A DNA stretch of 64,000 nucleotides, taken from the NCBI GenBank assembly GCA_005408345.1, contig SEMN01000309.1, forward strand, positions 186,001 through 250,000, in the 5' to 3' direction. The position numbers and the translations under genes were made by a program. Source of the stretch: Macquaria australasica (lineage: Eukaryota; Chordata; Actinopteri; Centrarchiformes; Percichthyidae). Below the pieces are notes generated by a model. That model worked only from the letters and a program-made list of their open reading frames with translations. It did no database searches and was not told where the DNA came from. Position 1 is the stretch's first letter, and every line of letters begins with the position of its first letter. This document shows, one piece after another, positions 51,901 to 63,402 of this stretch.

Positions 51901-53077
51901 AGGACTGCATAAGTGAAGAAATAACTAATAAAGATGTGTTTCAGAAAGCTGCCTTTTTAAAACCAGGATTTACTTTTGATTTAAATTTTTACCGTGTTCA
52001 GGAACTTTAAAGTTTACAGGCACATACAATCATTTCATAGTGGTAAAAATAAGTAGATTGGGCTCTGTATACTCTGTATAGTATTATAACCTGTTAATAA
52101 ATGCACATGTTAAGCAGTCGTATCATTTAACTCAGGCAAAATAATGAAAAACCACCTCTCCACCTTCCACTTAAATGTGACATGGTATATTTAAATCCAG
52201 CTCGTCGCTGTGTTATATAACAAGTTCTCCCCTTCCTTCAATAACTTTCCGCTGAGTATCTAATAAAGAAAAAAACGCATCTACGTCGGGCTAGAAAAAA
52301 AATGTTACTTGGGTTGAGAACACAGCGTGAGTTTGCTTTGACCAGTGAATTTTTACCTTTATGTTTAGGTTTTGTCCGAGCCGTGGAGGCTGTCCACCAG
52401 TCAGACCCCTCTGCAGCAGGTTGAGCTGTTTGATCTGGCCAGGCACCCTGAGTATGTGTCCTCCGGTGGTGGATTTGGTCCGGTAAGTTATCTATCGGTT
52501 TTGATAGTAATTTTTAAAGAGTGAAGACGGTTGTGCAGTGTTCTGGCAACTGAAAGTCATTCAATTTGTGTCCATCACTCCTAAATATTAGCTTCATCTT
52601 CTCTAAGGGATATCATGTCACACTAAGTATGTTTCCATCCATGTTTTTATGTACATCTTTAATCGGGGAATAAAAAGTCTGTATGTACATGTCAAATGTC
52701 CAACTTTTCTGAAAAATATAGCTGGAAAGCATTGAGACTATTCTTGAGATTAAACTCGCATCTCTTTTGCTCTCCCCTTTTGTCCTTAAGGTGGATGATG
52801 ATGGTTATGGTGTCTCCTACATCATTCTTGGTGAGAACCTCATCAACTTCCACATCTCCAGCAAACACTCAAGCCCAGAAACTGTAAGTTCACTGGTTTT
52901 CCATTTTTACAGACAATTTAGTTTCTTTTATGTCCATTACTTTAAGAAGAGACTTTTTAAAATCTTCTTTCCCCTTTATTTGCTTTATTTTAGGACTCCC
53001 ACCGTTTTGGCAGCAACATCAGACAGGCCATGCTGGACATACTGGAACTCTTCCAGCTCGACAAGAAAACCAAGTGA
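41547..53077 (+). CDS. cpt1a: cpt1a, carnitine O-palmitoyltransferase 1 (liver type)
   Basis: Eighteen coding exons per transcript join in phase to 772 residues (human 773): 41547-41687, 42160-42302, 43381-43552, 44155-44256, 44777-44914, 45081-45158, 45300-45407, one of 46125-46212 or 46708-46792, 48387-48582, 48952-49140, 49250-49355, 49696-49812, 50298-50462, 51065-51196, 51321-51473, 52369-52482, 52791-52883 and 52994-53077. The enzyme transfers long-chain acyl groups from CoA to carnitine on the outer mitochondrial membrane, the control step of fatty acid oxidation. The N-terminus MAEAHQAVAFQF keeps Glu3 and His5, needed for malonyl-CoA inhibition. Two membrane segments lie near residues 55-70 (FMVVVVSYM) and 103-122 (GGVLVGTGLWVTIIMIM). 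The catalytic His lies in AEHSWADAP, and FIDFGKGLIKKCRTSPDAF is the conserved active-site segment. The ATG has a strong Kozak context (GCCACCATGG). Which fish duplicate this is (cpt1aa or cpt1ab) is not determined. Confidence 0.96.
42923..42974. repeat. (TG)26 microsatellite
   Basis: Perfect TG run of about 26 units in the cpt1a intron between the two transmembrane-encoding exons. Confidence 0.97.
46125..46212 (+). CDS. cpt1a: cpt1a alternative exon 8A (29 codons + 1 base)
   Basis: An 88-base exon between TTAG and GTAAGA encodes residues 295-323 (IYLLANKVPLCSAQWERMFN, then TTRIPGLET). It is the copy closest to mammalian CPT1A, with the same length and the SAQWERMFNT core. It starts in phase 0 and ends in phase 1, matching exon 7 (ends 45407) and exon 9 (starts 48387). 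The acceptor is relatively weak, with GGACGCTGCG interrupting the pyrimidine tract. Confidence 0.95.
46708..46792 (+). CDS. cpt1a: cpt1a alternative exon 8B (28 codons + 1 base), duplicate of 8A
   Basis: An 85-base exon lies 495 bases after exon 8A, between a strong acceptor (CCCCTTTTGCTTTTCAG) and GTAGAG. It encodes LMLLQTIPMCSAQYEYMFNT, then SRVPGVDT, identical to 8A at 16 of 28 aligned residues. It starts in phase 0 and ends in phase 1, exactly like 8A, so either can join exon 7 to exon 9. It is one codon shorter, the residue count and PMCS motif found in mammalian CPT1B. The W-to-Y and R-to-Y changes within SAQWERMF are its most striking differences. It is not a decayed copy: the frame is intact and 10 of the 16 identical codons differ only silently. 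Confidence 0.92.
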
Positions 53078-54756
53078 TTGCCCCTCTCTATGGGTGGAAT
53101 AAACACGAGAAGTTGTTTTTAGCAAAATATATATTCTTCCTGAAGGTTGTACAGAATCAAATGTTGGATTTTGGGTTATTTTTAAGTTAATTGACTTTAC
53201 AGAAGTAAGGATGAGAGGTATTTGGAAACTTCACTGTCAATATGTGTGTGAGGTATTTATGTGTACTGTATGTATAGGCAAGGTGAGATTCTGGTGGCAT
53301 TGGGTACAGGTGGTGCACAGATCAAAGTTTTTATTCACAGGACTGTATGCACTGGTGCCTTAGTGCCCCACTAATGTAAAAAGGGCAGAAAGGGAGGAGA
53401 AAATCATCTAATATTTTAATCATGTTTTAAGTTGAGAGATGGTGCGATACTTTTACTAGTTTTTGTCCCAATTTTGAAAGTCCTTTGAATTCTTTTTGGT
53501 TTTTAGGTTTCTTCCGGTCTCCTCAATTGCAGCACCTGAGTCGTGTATAACTGGCCAAAGCAGCAAACGTGATGTTAAATATCATCCAACAAATTGCATG
53601 TTGCGTGGTGTCCATTCATTTCATATGGCTCAGTTTAAATACTGAGTCTAATTCGCTAGGCTTGAACAGTTGTATCCACTAATCTTATATCTACGGAAGC
53701 CTGTAGGAGTTAAACAGTTGCTCTATAAGTACAAGAATTATAAATATTCAGCTTTGATCTGGAAAGTGACCCTGTATCTGTGTTTCTGGATACCAACACA
53801 GGAGACAAGGAGTTGTTGCTACTGTCTAATGAATGGATCTCCATTGCCTTTCTGACCCAAGTGCACAGCCAATGTGTTTGTTCTTTTTCGCTGCCATAAT
53901 TGTATGATGTAGCGACGAAGGCAGATCATGTTGGTGTGTGCACGTGTTTGTCGTTTTCATACTCAGGTTTTACTAACTTGGCCTAGTATTGTAGGGTTCT
54001 GGCTGCAGCACTGCAAGATTAGTGCTTATGTTGGCGTGTACATGTGCAACAGTAGAAGAAATTGTGATGCAGTAAGTGAAAGATTGGCGGGACAGGTTGT
54101 GTGTGCTGGGGTGAATCTCTCTTGCATAATGTGTTGAATTTGACTGACAGTGCGTGGCCAACAGTGACTTTTTTGTGCATTTCTTGTGTTAAAAAAAGAG
54201 TGCGTTCACTGTACTTTAACTCTCTTGTGCACTCCATGACTGGCCCTTTAGTTCAAACTAACCAATTCGTAACTTCCTTGGTCGCCTTTTTTCCCCAGAT
54301 CAAGATGAAATGTAAACTTTGAGTAAATTGTTAAGTTGTCAGTAACAGCATAGTGGTGTTGCAGCTTAGGATAGAGAGGGGCTGTCATGTGTAGGAATGC
54401 ATTTCTGTTATGTTTATGTTGTCAGTTCATCATATTATTTATTTTTTCCATGTTTTAACCTTTATTCACAAACCATAAGCATATTTTACCAGCTGAATGT
54501 GGCGAATCATAAGCGCTAAGTTAAAGCTTTGTTAAGTTAAACGGACAAAATGCTTCCTTCCTTTTTTTTTTTGACATGGCAGTTTTGTTATTGCAGATTT
54601 TGCCAGTATGATGTAGTTGTATGACTTTTTATCTCAGTAGACCTCATGTTTACACTGCTGCATGTAAATTGAAGATGAAGCTGTATGTGTATTCCTTTAA
54701 TTTAAAGATGTGTAAAAAGACAAGCAGCTGATACCAAAACATGTTTTAACAATAAA
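53078..54756 (+). terminator. cpt1a 3' UTR with polyadenylation signals
   Basis: A non-coding stretch follows the TGA. A canonical AATAAA lies at 54751-54756, giving a 3' UTR of about 1.7 kb. An AATAAA also occurs about 20 bases after the stop codon (53096-53101) and could produce a very short alternative 3' end. Confidence 0.6.
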
Positions 54757-54914
54757 GTGAATGTCAGACAGCTGTATCATCTCTGAGTATGTCATCTCTT
54801 ACTTACAATCTGTTATTTTTATCCTTTTAAATAATTTCATAACTTTGGGAAGAAAAACACTATTTGCCAGCATTATTTCCACAGGTTATGTAAACACTAA
54901 GACAATCAAACTTT

Positions 54915-55145
54915 GGATAAATCTGAAACGATAAGTCGATTAATAGATTAGTCGATTGGCAGAAAACTAAAGGTTTTGATAACTGATTAAGCATTTTCAA
55001 GCACAAAATGCCAATATTTCTCTTCTGATTCTCAAATGTGAATAATATCTTTGTTTTAGTTTGTGGGTTGGACAAAAGACTTGGGCTTTAGGAAATTGTA
55101 ATGGGCATTTGAAAACAATCATCAGATTAATGAATAATGAAAACA
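54915..55145. repeat. Teleost interspersed repeat, ATTAATC-rich
   Basis: Contains AACGATAAGTCGATTAATAG, GTCGATTGGCAGAAAACTAA, TTCTCAAATGTGAATAAT and, near the right end, AGATTAATGAATAATGAAAA. This resembles the 32650-33012 element in composition and terminal motif and is a widespread fish repeat. It is non-coding and partly degraded. Confidence 0.5.
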
Positions 55146-55149
55146 AGAA

Positions 55150-55725
55150 ATGGTGCTGTGCTTATGTCAGCATGCTTGTGCAATGACAATGTTAACGTAC
55201 TGATGTTTAGCTGGTAAAATGTTTACCACGTTCACCATCTTAATTTAGCCTGTTGGCATGCTACCGTTTGCTGATTAGCACTAAACAGAGTTCAAATGCA
55301 AGTATTTGGTTATAAACCAAAGTATTGGACAAATTGAAGTTTTGACCTGATGATGGTGCTAGAGGAAATGTTAAGGGATCACCAAGGTTATTACAATTCA
55401 TCCTGAGGGGGACATGAATCTGTGAAACAAATTCCATGGTAATCCATCCTATAGTTGGCGAGACATTTCACTAAAAAACAAAAATGTCAACCTCGTGGTG
55501 GCACTAGAGGAAAAGTTAGGGAATCACCAAAGTCATTGTGAATTGCCATCTGGGAACCATGAATGGCTGTACAAAATGTAATAGCAATCCATCTAATAAT
55601 TGCTGAGATATTTCAGTCTGGATCAAAGTGGTTGACCGACAAAAATTGCCATCCCTAGAGTCTTGCCACTAGCATGTCTAATAATCTTTAGCAGCCGCCC
55701 TAATTTAGTGTTTAGCAGCTGTTTA
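55150..55725. repeat. Teleost interspersed repeat with an internal tandem dimer
   Basis: Two related units of about 150 bp follow each other, around 55343-55490 and 55495-55640. Both carry GGTGCTAGAGGAAA or GGCACTAGAGGAAA, then AAGGGATCACCAA or AGGGAATCACCAA, an ATGAAT segment, and ATCCATC with a GAGA-ATTTCA ending. The preceding 55150-55290 part (GCATGCTACCGTTTGCTGAT) is a motif I recognise from the same common fish repeat. Non-coding. Confidence 0.7.
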
Positions 55726-58195
55726 GCTTGGTGGTATTGTGACCCATGTTCATTAGCTCACTGAATCTAACCATCTCCTTCCCTGAGCACCAATGAGGCT
55801 TTAGGTGAGAGATTTGAAATGGCCTCTGTCAAGCACAAAGGTCATGCACTTTGCACCGTGATGATGGTTTAGCACTTGTTTATTTCAGATGTTCAACCCT
55901 CATCTGCATCAGAGGCTTTGCTTGTGGTCATTGCTACATTCAGTTTTTCTTAGTTCTGACAATTTGTTAACCTCCTGAAACCGACCTTAGCTCAGTGTTT
56001 ACTTTATTAAAGCGAAGCTGTAGCCTGCCATCTGGTCAGGTGGTTGAGCTCAAGTGGACGGCACCAAGGAGCCAGTTCCGTCTTAGGGTATTAATAAGTC
56101 CCTCCACCAAGGGTTGCTCGGGGGATATTCAGTTATTAACTTAGATTAAACAGAAGACCTATAAAGGCATCGGGAAGTGACAGATTTCCAAGGAGGGCAT
56201 AGGCAGGAAGTGATCACATGTGACAGTTTCCCTCAAGCTCCTGTCCACCACTGTCTTGTGCACAGTCTCCGATGTCACCCTGCCCTTGGCTTCCGATAGC
56301 AGGCATTTCAACATTTCAAGACTGCATTCCTGAGGTCTGCTTATTGCTCATCTACTGTGGGAACCTGCAGTTTGGTCACTTGAGAAAAAGGGTCACTTTC
56401 AAAGCCCAACCTTTGTATATCTTTGTTTTTTATGTCTTTATCAAAACCAGTGTGTCCCTGGCTTTATGTGCATTAACATTTTTTTGATTAGTATTTACAC
56501 AAAGGAGAAAGGCAGTATCTTCTCTATTCAAAACACAAGACGTACAGCATAACCAACAGACTTCCACCGGCTGGCTTCTGGACAACAAGCCTTTAAATTG
56601 TAAACCTAATGGGCAGCAAGCTGGAAAACCCATTCACTCAAGAGCAGACACTGAAACCTAAAACCTTGACTTGCACTTTCTAAAAGTAGACTTTGGGAGA
56701 GATCTGCGGCCTCTGCTTGTCACCAGTTTAATTCATGTGCCACTTGCTCCACAACACCCTCAAAGAAAAGAGGGGAGCCAGTGTTGCCTATCCTGTTTTA
56801 TAAGCTAATCATTCATTGGAGCAGCGATGTTCCCATTTTGTCTGGTGGTAATCACTGGTAGCTGTTAACAGTGGAGAATAACATTGTTCTCATTGCAGCT
56901 ACTGTATGTAGATCATTCGTGTCATTCTTGATTCGGGTTTTGGCAGGACAATTTGTTTTCCCTGCACTGCTGGACAACTTACGTAAGGCTCCGTTATGCC
57001 CCAAACTAATTGGGTTGAATGTTACATGTTGATTTAGTGAATGAGGAAAAAATAATTGGTCCGCTGTGTCCTGCTGCTAAATGTTAGTTTAAGGGTGGAT
57101 GTCTTTGGCTGCAAGATTTCTGGAAGGATTTGTGTTATTGTGCCATGATTTCACATTAAAGTGGACCTCACAGAGGGAGCTTCACTATTCAGAATAAGGG
57201 ATCAATATCATATAACATATAACAAACTAACTTATTGTACACATATTAAGGGGGAATTATATTTATGTTGAATTCTGGAAATAACATAATATTAAATTAA
57301 ACTTTGTCAACTTCTATTAACTGAAAAAAATATATGTAAAAATATATAAATATGGCATGATGAAGGTAACTTAAGCTGACTGTAGCTCTCTAACCTCTGC
57401 TGTCCTCTGAAGAAGAGTCCTCTCAAGCCTCTTACACTGTAACTTCATCACCTCACAAACCATGGAGCCACACTAGTATGTCTTGTGAATTTTATCTGGC
57501 TGAGAACTGCGCCCAGATTTTGAAAAAGTGCCATATGAATCTAAGTGATTAAGGCGAGGGTGTAAATGGAGAGGGTGAGCTTGGTGGTTGGTGTGGAGGG
57601 GCCGTGCATGTCTGTGGCCAGCTGCACCTGTCTAACTGCGCTAAAGGAGCAGGGCCTGGGGCCCCAAGGCGGAGCTCAGCCAAGGGGCAGCAGGAGAGGA
57701 AGGTAAGGAAGAGAAGCTTAGCAGAGGTGGAGCTGAATGTGATTCCCCTGAGAATCTCTCCCACCGCGTGCTCACCAAAGCTATAAATAACTTTTATTAG
57801 GTTTGAGTGGAATTAGTGGAGACGTTAGATGTCAGCATACTCACGGATATATAGACGTAGACCTTCTGACATGAGGAGAAGGAAGCGTGAGGAGTGTTAA
57901 TAATAAGAGCCTTCGCAAACACACCTATACACTCTCACAGGAGCATGAACATGTGCAAGCAGACATGGACATGGATGCAACAAATACAAGGAAAAACAGT
58001 TCATTATTCATTTTCCATATTTGTATATTTCTATTTAGGGTCATTCTGGGTGTTGGAGCCTCCTCCACTTGAAAGGTGGTCTCCCTACTTACTTGTCCAC
58101 CCTACTGCCCCACTGTGTTCACTGCTAATATATAACACGGAGATGTCTTGAGATAAGCATGAACTTAATTACTCGAGGAAGTGAAGTAAGAAAAT
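55726..58195. other. Intergenic region between cpt1a and the GH31 gene
   Basis: The genes converge across this 2.5 kb. Small reading frames are present but none is recognisable. There is a somewhat GC-richer patch at 57590-57710. No RNA gene was identified. Confidence 0.5.
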
Positions 58196-58201
58196 GTAAA
58201 C

Positions 58202-60581
58202 TTTATTGCAACTTTGTCATTCTAAGTTTTCTGATTTACAGATGAGAAAAACAAACAAAAAAACACTTGTAATGGCACAGTCATCGTAATATGTACATTG
58301 GTGATACTGCAATAATCCAGACACTCGTGTTGTCCGGATTTAAGAGTGGCATATTAAGGCACATGGTTTGCTCGGTCTGTAGAGGGAAGGAATAACACAT
58401 CAAAGCTTTTCCTGCAACGTGTACGTGAACATACCACAGCATTCCATAAAGGCATTAGAATGGGAACTAGAAAAGCTCTTCACACGAAGGGTTCGGTTGG
58501 GAAATCACAGTTTGTCCATTGTACATTCAGCTCTAGGAGAGATTAAGACGTCGATGTGTTCACAACATACTGCGTTGCACTAAGACATTTGGTGATTTGA
58601 TAAGCTTGAATAGACCTGAGTGTTGGAGCTGATACAGTAAACTTGTTTAGATCAAAGTTACACAGTCAATTTAGTGGTAAAACATTCACTAAGTGATAAG
58701 GTTTCAGAGTCTGTATCATCACTGCTGGCTAGTTAAGATTGTCTTGTGAAGAACAAGTCAATAAAGAAAAGCACTGCCAAAGAGCACTCTCAACTAACTA
58801 ACTGTACATAGAGCAATGCATCATGGTGCAAAGGTGGTTACATGTCTCCATGGACTAGTTTTGAGTATAATCACAAAAGAAAATCAGTTATCTCATTTAC
58901 ATATCGTTTGCTTAAAGCATTTAATCAGGGTTCAAACCAAAAAAAAAAAAAAAATCTTAAATAAGTAATCCTACTGAACTAAAGCAAGCGATGGAAGTGG
59001 GTGTGATTACGAGGGCAGTCCAAAGAGTAAGCTAAGTGAAAGTACGCATGAGGGCAGAAACTGAATTACTCATCAGGGTTTATGACAAGTGGCCACTGCA
59101 CCTCTGTGACTTCAAATGTCAGGTAATGCTTTTAAAAATGTCGGATAAATCCAAGACGGCTGCAATAGAATTTTTTTTTTTTAACACATGAGAGCATCGT
59201 ATTTATTTATTTTGGGGTCTGAAGAGCTCTCTCCCCCACGTCGTCCTATTAGAGGAATAGTTTGACACATTGGGAAATATGCTTATTCGCTGTCTTGCCG
59301 AGACTTAGATGAGAAGCTTGATACCACTATGGTAAAGTTACTGCTTCTGGCCAAGAAATAGTCCAGCACATAAGCCCTTGTAAGACCGCAGTTCATAATT
59401 TTTACACTTTGGTTTTTATACAAATGAGATATAACCTGTTAACTAGTGTGCTACACTATGCTAAGCTAACCAGCTGCATGCGGTAGCTTAATATATGTAT
59501 TTCCCCATGCCTAACTATCTATTCAAAATCTCCTTTCAACCTCTGTGGTGTCGTCAACAAGGCTTTCTGTAGAACTTAATTTGGCACTCATGAAAGAGCA
59601 TATCAACACAACATCAGACAGAGTTAACAAAAAAAAAAAAAAAAAAGAGCAGGTACAGCAGGTTAGTAAGAAGGTGAAAATCTAAATTCAAATATAATCA
59701 GAGTTACAATTTCAGTGGCTTGGCCTCAAGTTCCTCTGGCCTACAGTACTAAGGGACATTCAGACGTGTCCAACAGAGTGGTATGTTGATGAATTAAGTT
59801 AAACTAATCTAAGAATAAGTGCTAAGGGGTGATAGGTTGTTGTGTCTGATGACTCTGTAAAGCAGTGAAAAATCATAACTTGAGGTACATTCATAAAACA
59901 TCAGCCCGTTGGCCTGATAAGTTCAAGTAAAAGCCTTTCTGATTAGTGAGCAAGACATACGGTACCATGGTGCGTCGGTCTCAGTACGAGGCTTTTTCTC
60001 TGAGCTAATTTCCTCCCAATGATAGTATTTGCCCCAAAAAAGCCCTTTCAAACATTTTCCTTTGTCCTTCTGTATCTTCATTTGGTCTTCTTGAGAGATT
60101 CAGATTCTTTTTAAGCAAACGAGGGGCTTGCTTTGTTCCTCCTTATCAAGAGAGCCAGCAGCAACTAAACATTTAAAGACTGTAGAAATGCAGTATGTAA
60201 ACACACAGATTTCTCCGGAACTTACATACAAAAAAAAAAAAAACAACAACAAACAAACAGGCAGAACAGATCAAAAAGTCCGGAAAAAAATCAGCCAAGA
60301 GGTAAAACCAATTAACATTTTAAAAAAGGAAGAAAAAAAATTGTCACAACGGAAAAAAAACAAAACAAAACAAAAAACACAAATCATTTTGAACTGTAAA
60401 GTGCAAGTATATAAAAAAAAAATCTTTCTACATATCATCTCAAGACTGGGCCTTGAGACAGGGTCAATGGTCTTTAGTGGAAAAGTGCAAGTTGAGAACA
60501 GCACAAGTATTTTTAAAAAAAGAATTTGATTCGAAACAGTAACAGGATAAGTCAGGTGACTCGGTGGATGAGTCATGTGAC
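58202..60581 (-). terminator. Presumed 3' UTR and poly(A) signals of the GH31 gene
   Basis: On the minus strand AATAAA motifs occur at 58202-58207 and within TTTATTTATTTT near 59200. Either could end the GH31 transcript, giving a 3' UTR of roughly 1.4 or 2.4 kb. The region is A/T-rich and includes the short repeat at 59245-59510. Confidence 0.45.
59245..59510. repeat. Common teleost SINE-like repeat
   Basis: The segment runs from ATAGTTTGACACATTGGGAA and ATATGCTTATTCGCTGTCTT, through GATGAGAAGCTTGATACCAC, to GCTAAGCTAACCAGCTGC. This series of blocks is one I recognise as highly repeated in percomorph genomes. It lies inside the presumed 3' UTR of the GH31 gene. Non-coding; the classification is from memory. 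Confidence 0.65.
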
Positions 60582-63134
60582 TCAGCTTCTCCGTAAGAAA
60601 ACTGCCACCTCCTCCAAGGGCACAGGGTAGTCCTGTAGGAACGTCCCCCCATCGAACACCTGAGCGTTCTGGCTGTCCTGCCACTGGAAGCCCCCATCAG
60701 GTAAATATATATCCCTCTGCACCGCCCCCTTCTCCACCACTGGTGCCACCAGGACCTGGAAACACACATACGCATCGGTTTGGTAAAACAAATTCAGATG
60801 CCAGGGAGATTGTACACTTAATTAGCAAGACATCAGGTTACAGCCCAGGGGTTGATTCATACACTATCGGATGCCAAGTATACCGGATGCTGACAGAGGG
60901 AACTAGATCCCTTCCCATCAGAACATCATTAAGTCACCTCGTCTCCGATGAGGAACTGGTCATCGATGGTGAAGGTCATGGGGTCACTGGGACTGAGCCA
61001 CCACATCGGCCGGTAGATGGGGTTTCCCGTCATCTGCCACTCCTCTGCATACTTTTCTATCAGTGGGACCACATCCCTCTGGTGCTTTGCTATGTAGGTC
61101 TGAGTCAGGTTTAGCACCTATGGAGAGAAAAACATAAACATAATGAGGATTACAGTCAAAATAATTACTAGTGTAACAGTATTTTTGCATAATTCTGTAT
61201 TTTCAAAAGCCGATCTTGCCATTATAAAAGTTAGCTCATGAAGAAGTCTATTTAGAGTCATTGTCTGTCCCTTTGTGGAGCTTTTTTCCATTCAGAACCA
61301 CTTGTGTTTTTTATTAATATCCAGCCAAATATATTTTCAAGAAATCTGGAGCAACTGAGAAACTGAAACCAACAAAAAAAAAAAGAGAAAAAAAAAAGAA
61401 AGAAAGCCCTTTCCTGAACTGGATCATCTGCCACAAGGATTTCAGGACAAGAATAATATTGACAATGAGGTCTGCAAAAGACATTTGTGCCATCTCCACA
61501 CACAGACATGCAGACAGAACTGACAGAGAATCTCATTGTTGACTTAGTAGTTTAACACTGTCCAAGTCTTTCCCCTGTCTCCCTCAGGCCAAGCTACTTC
61601 AGCATTCCTGGAAGGGTCACATCCTCTTCAGTGTCCCATGACAAAAACAAAACTTGACCGCATCTATAAAAAATTTATTTTTATGAGTTGGGATTGAGAA
61701 CATTTGTAGGAATGAGCTTGAAGTCACAGCCCGGGTTTGAGTGGATCTTTCTCTAATTGAGAAGCCAGGCATGTGTGTGGGTTTGAGGTTTTATTGCTAT
61801 TTGATTCCAATGCGGTCGCTGCTGTGACCTGTCTGTGACTGACTGAAGTATCACACATTGTGGAAATAAAGGTGCGCCACATATACAGTACAGTAAAACA
61901 CCCATACAGAAAGACTCATTTATCATGTGTATTTCTTCTCAGTCTCACTTCATCAGAGTTTATAAATCGAAGGCCATGCAAGAGACCAAAATGGAAAACA
62001 CTGCTGCTGTCAAATGTCTAGCTGTCCAAAAGGCCTATTTTTATCTTTGTCACGCAACACAAGTCACAACCAATATATTTTGTTGCCTCAGTCCTCTCCT
62101 AGTGGGAAAAAAAAGCAGTTGATCACTCCCACTCTGTCACACTTGTCAGTTACTCATGGAAATCTTAATTGCCACAATAAAGTATTTTTCCAAGACTTGT
62201 CCTCAAATTCATTATCATTCCTGCTCAAGTGGCTCTCGAGAGTGAGCGTGAGCCGTAAATCTAGAGGAGGGATTGTAATTCAGAACAGATGGACTCTTAA
62301 CCACAGGTGATGTTGGGAGGGGGCCAAGCAATCGCTCCTATTGAGGGAAGGAGGGACGAGCAGGGGAGGGGGAAAATAGCCTTCACCCTTTTAAGAAGCA
62401 GCAAGTGCTTTTCTGTTCAGGAACCTGATCCTGGGTCCCACATTGTCAAAAGTATCAATATCTGTCACCGGACTCTCTGAGATTGTTGGCTTTGTTTTCC
62501 TGCTGTGCACGGTGAACAGTACATTCCTTATTTCCAGCGGAGAGGGACAGGAGATAGTCCTGCCTCTCCTGCTGGGGGAGGAGAGCCAGGTCTGAGTTTT
62601 GATAGACCAGTCTCAGCAGTCCTCATGCTCCTCTGCAAACACACCGGTGGGAACTTCTCATTTTAAGCAGTCTTAACCACTCTGCAATAAGGAAGGATAA
62701 TCTCCCACTCCCTTTTAGAACATCTAATTGGCAGCATTCACACATCATTTCACTTGATCTCTCCACTGTAAATCTGCTCATGTGAAAATCTTGTTTTCAA
62801 GTCTGGAAAAGAATGTAAACCTACTATGCTGTCGCTATCGTAATTACATCTAATGTGGATGACGCAGATGTAATGACAGCCGCCTCAGCCTGGGGCTGCA
62901 GGGTGGGCCAAAAAGAGGAAAGAGTTGCTGGGTCAGAGTGTGTTAGAGTGGCTATGTGAGGGGCTCTGGCTGCTGTGTAATTTGTTTTTTGCATGAAATT
63001 CTGGTTGTATACCCGGTCCTCTCCGCAGACCCAGGGCGGTGTGTGGAAGCTGATAACAGGGAGAAAGGCTGTGATCTCCAGCCAACGGATGAACAACTCC
63101 TCATCTGTGACCAGGTCTTCAGACAGGGAGCCAC
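60582..63134 (-). CDS. Glycoside hydrolase family 31 protein, MYORG-like (3' end of gene)
   Basis: Three minus-strand exons join in phase: 63134-63013, 61117-60938 and 60755-60582, giving the last 158 or so residues with a stop at 60582. The translation (LFIRWLEITAFLPVISFHTP, later GNPIYRPMWWLSPSDPMTF, DDQFLIGDEVLVAPVVEKGA, RDIYLPDGGFQWQD) matches the end of the GH31 (beta/alpha)8 barrel and the following beta domain; the closest protein I recall is MYORG (KIAA1161). MYORG is an ER/Golgi-region alpha-galactosidase in mammals. The nucleophile and acid/base aspartates belong to exons beyond the right edge, so activity cannot be judged here. The presence of introns sets it apart from mammalian MYORG, whose coding sequence I believe lies in one exon, so a paralogue is likely. 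The first exon shown begins with the last two bases of a Gly codon. Confidence 0.85.
61118..63012 (-). other. Intron of the GH31 gene
   Basis: A 1.9 kb intron lies between the second- and third-last coding exons, bounded by GTATAC and CATAG in the minus sense. It includes a low-complexity A/G tract near 61370-61410. Nothing else was recognised. Confidence 0.75.
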
Positions 63135-63402
63135 CTGTAGGGAGAGAAAGTTAAGAAACATTAGTTGAACAGTTGAGAACTAGTACTGTATCCTTCCTCT
63201 GGCTTTTGACAATTGGCAGATTCAAAAATATGCAGGAGTGTAACATGGGTGATTTGGGAGAAGTGGGAAGTGAGTCCCATTGTTTTTTTGTTTTGTTCTG
63301 TACATACTAAAGCTTGGGACAAACCTGAAGGCTAGCTGAAACCTGCAAAGGCTGGACAAACCACACATCAAGACTGTTTCCACCAACTTGCACAGATTCT
63401 TA

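Noticed and set aside
60128..60529. A lysine-rich 133-residue plus-strand frame
   Set aside because: It consists of A-rich low-complexity sequence in the presumed 3' UTR of the minus-strand GH31 gene.
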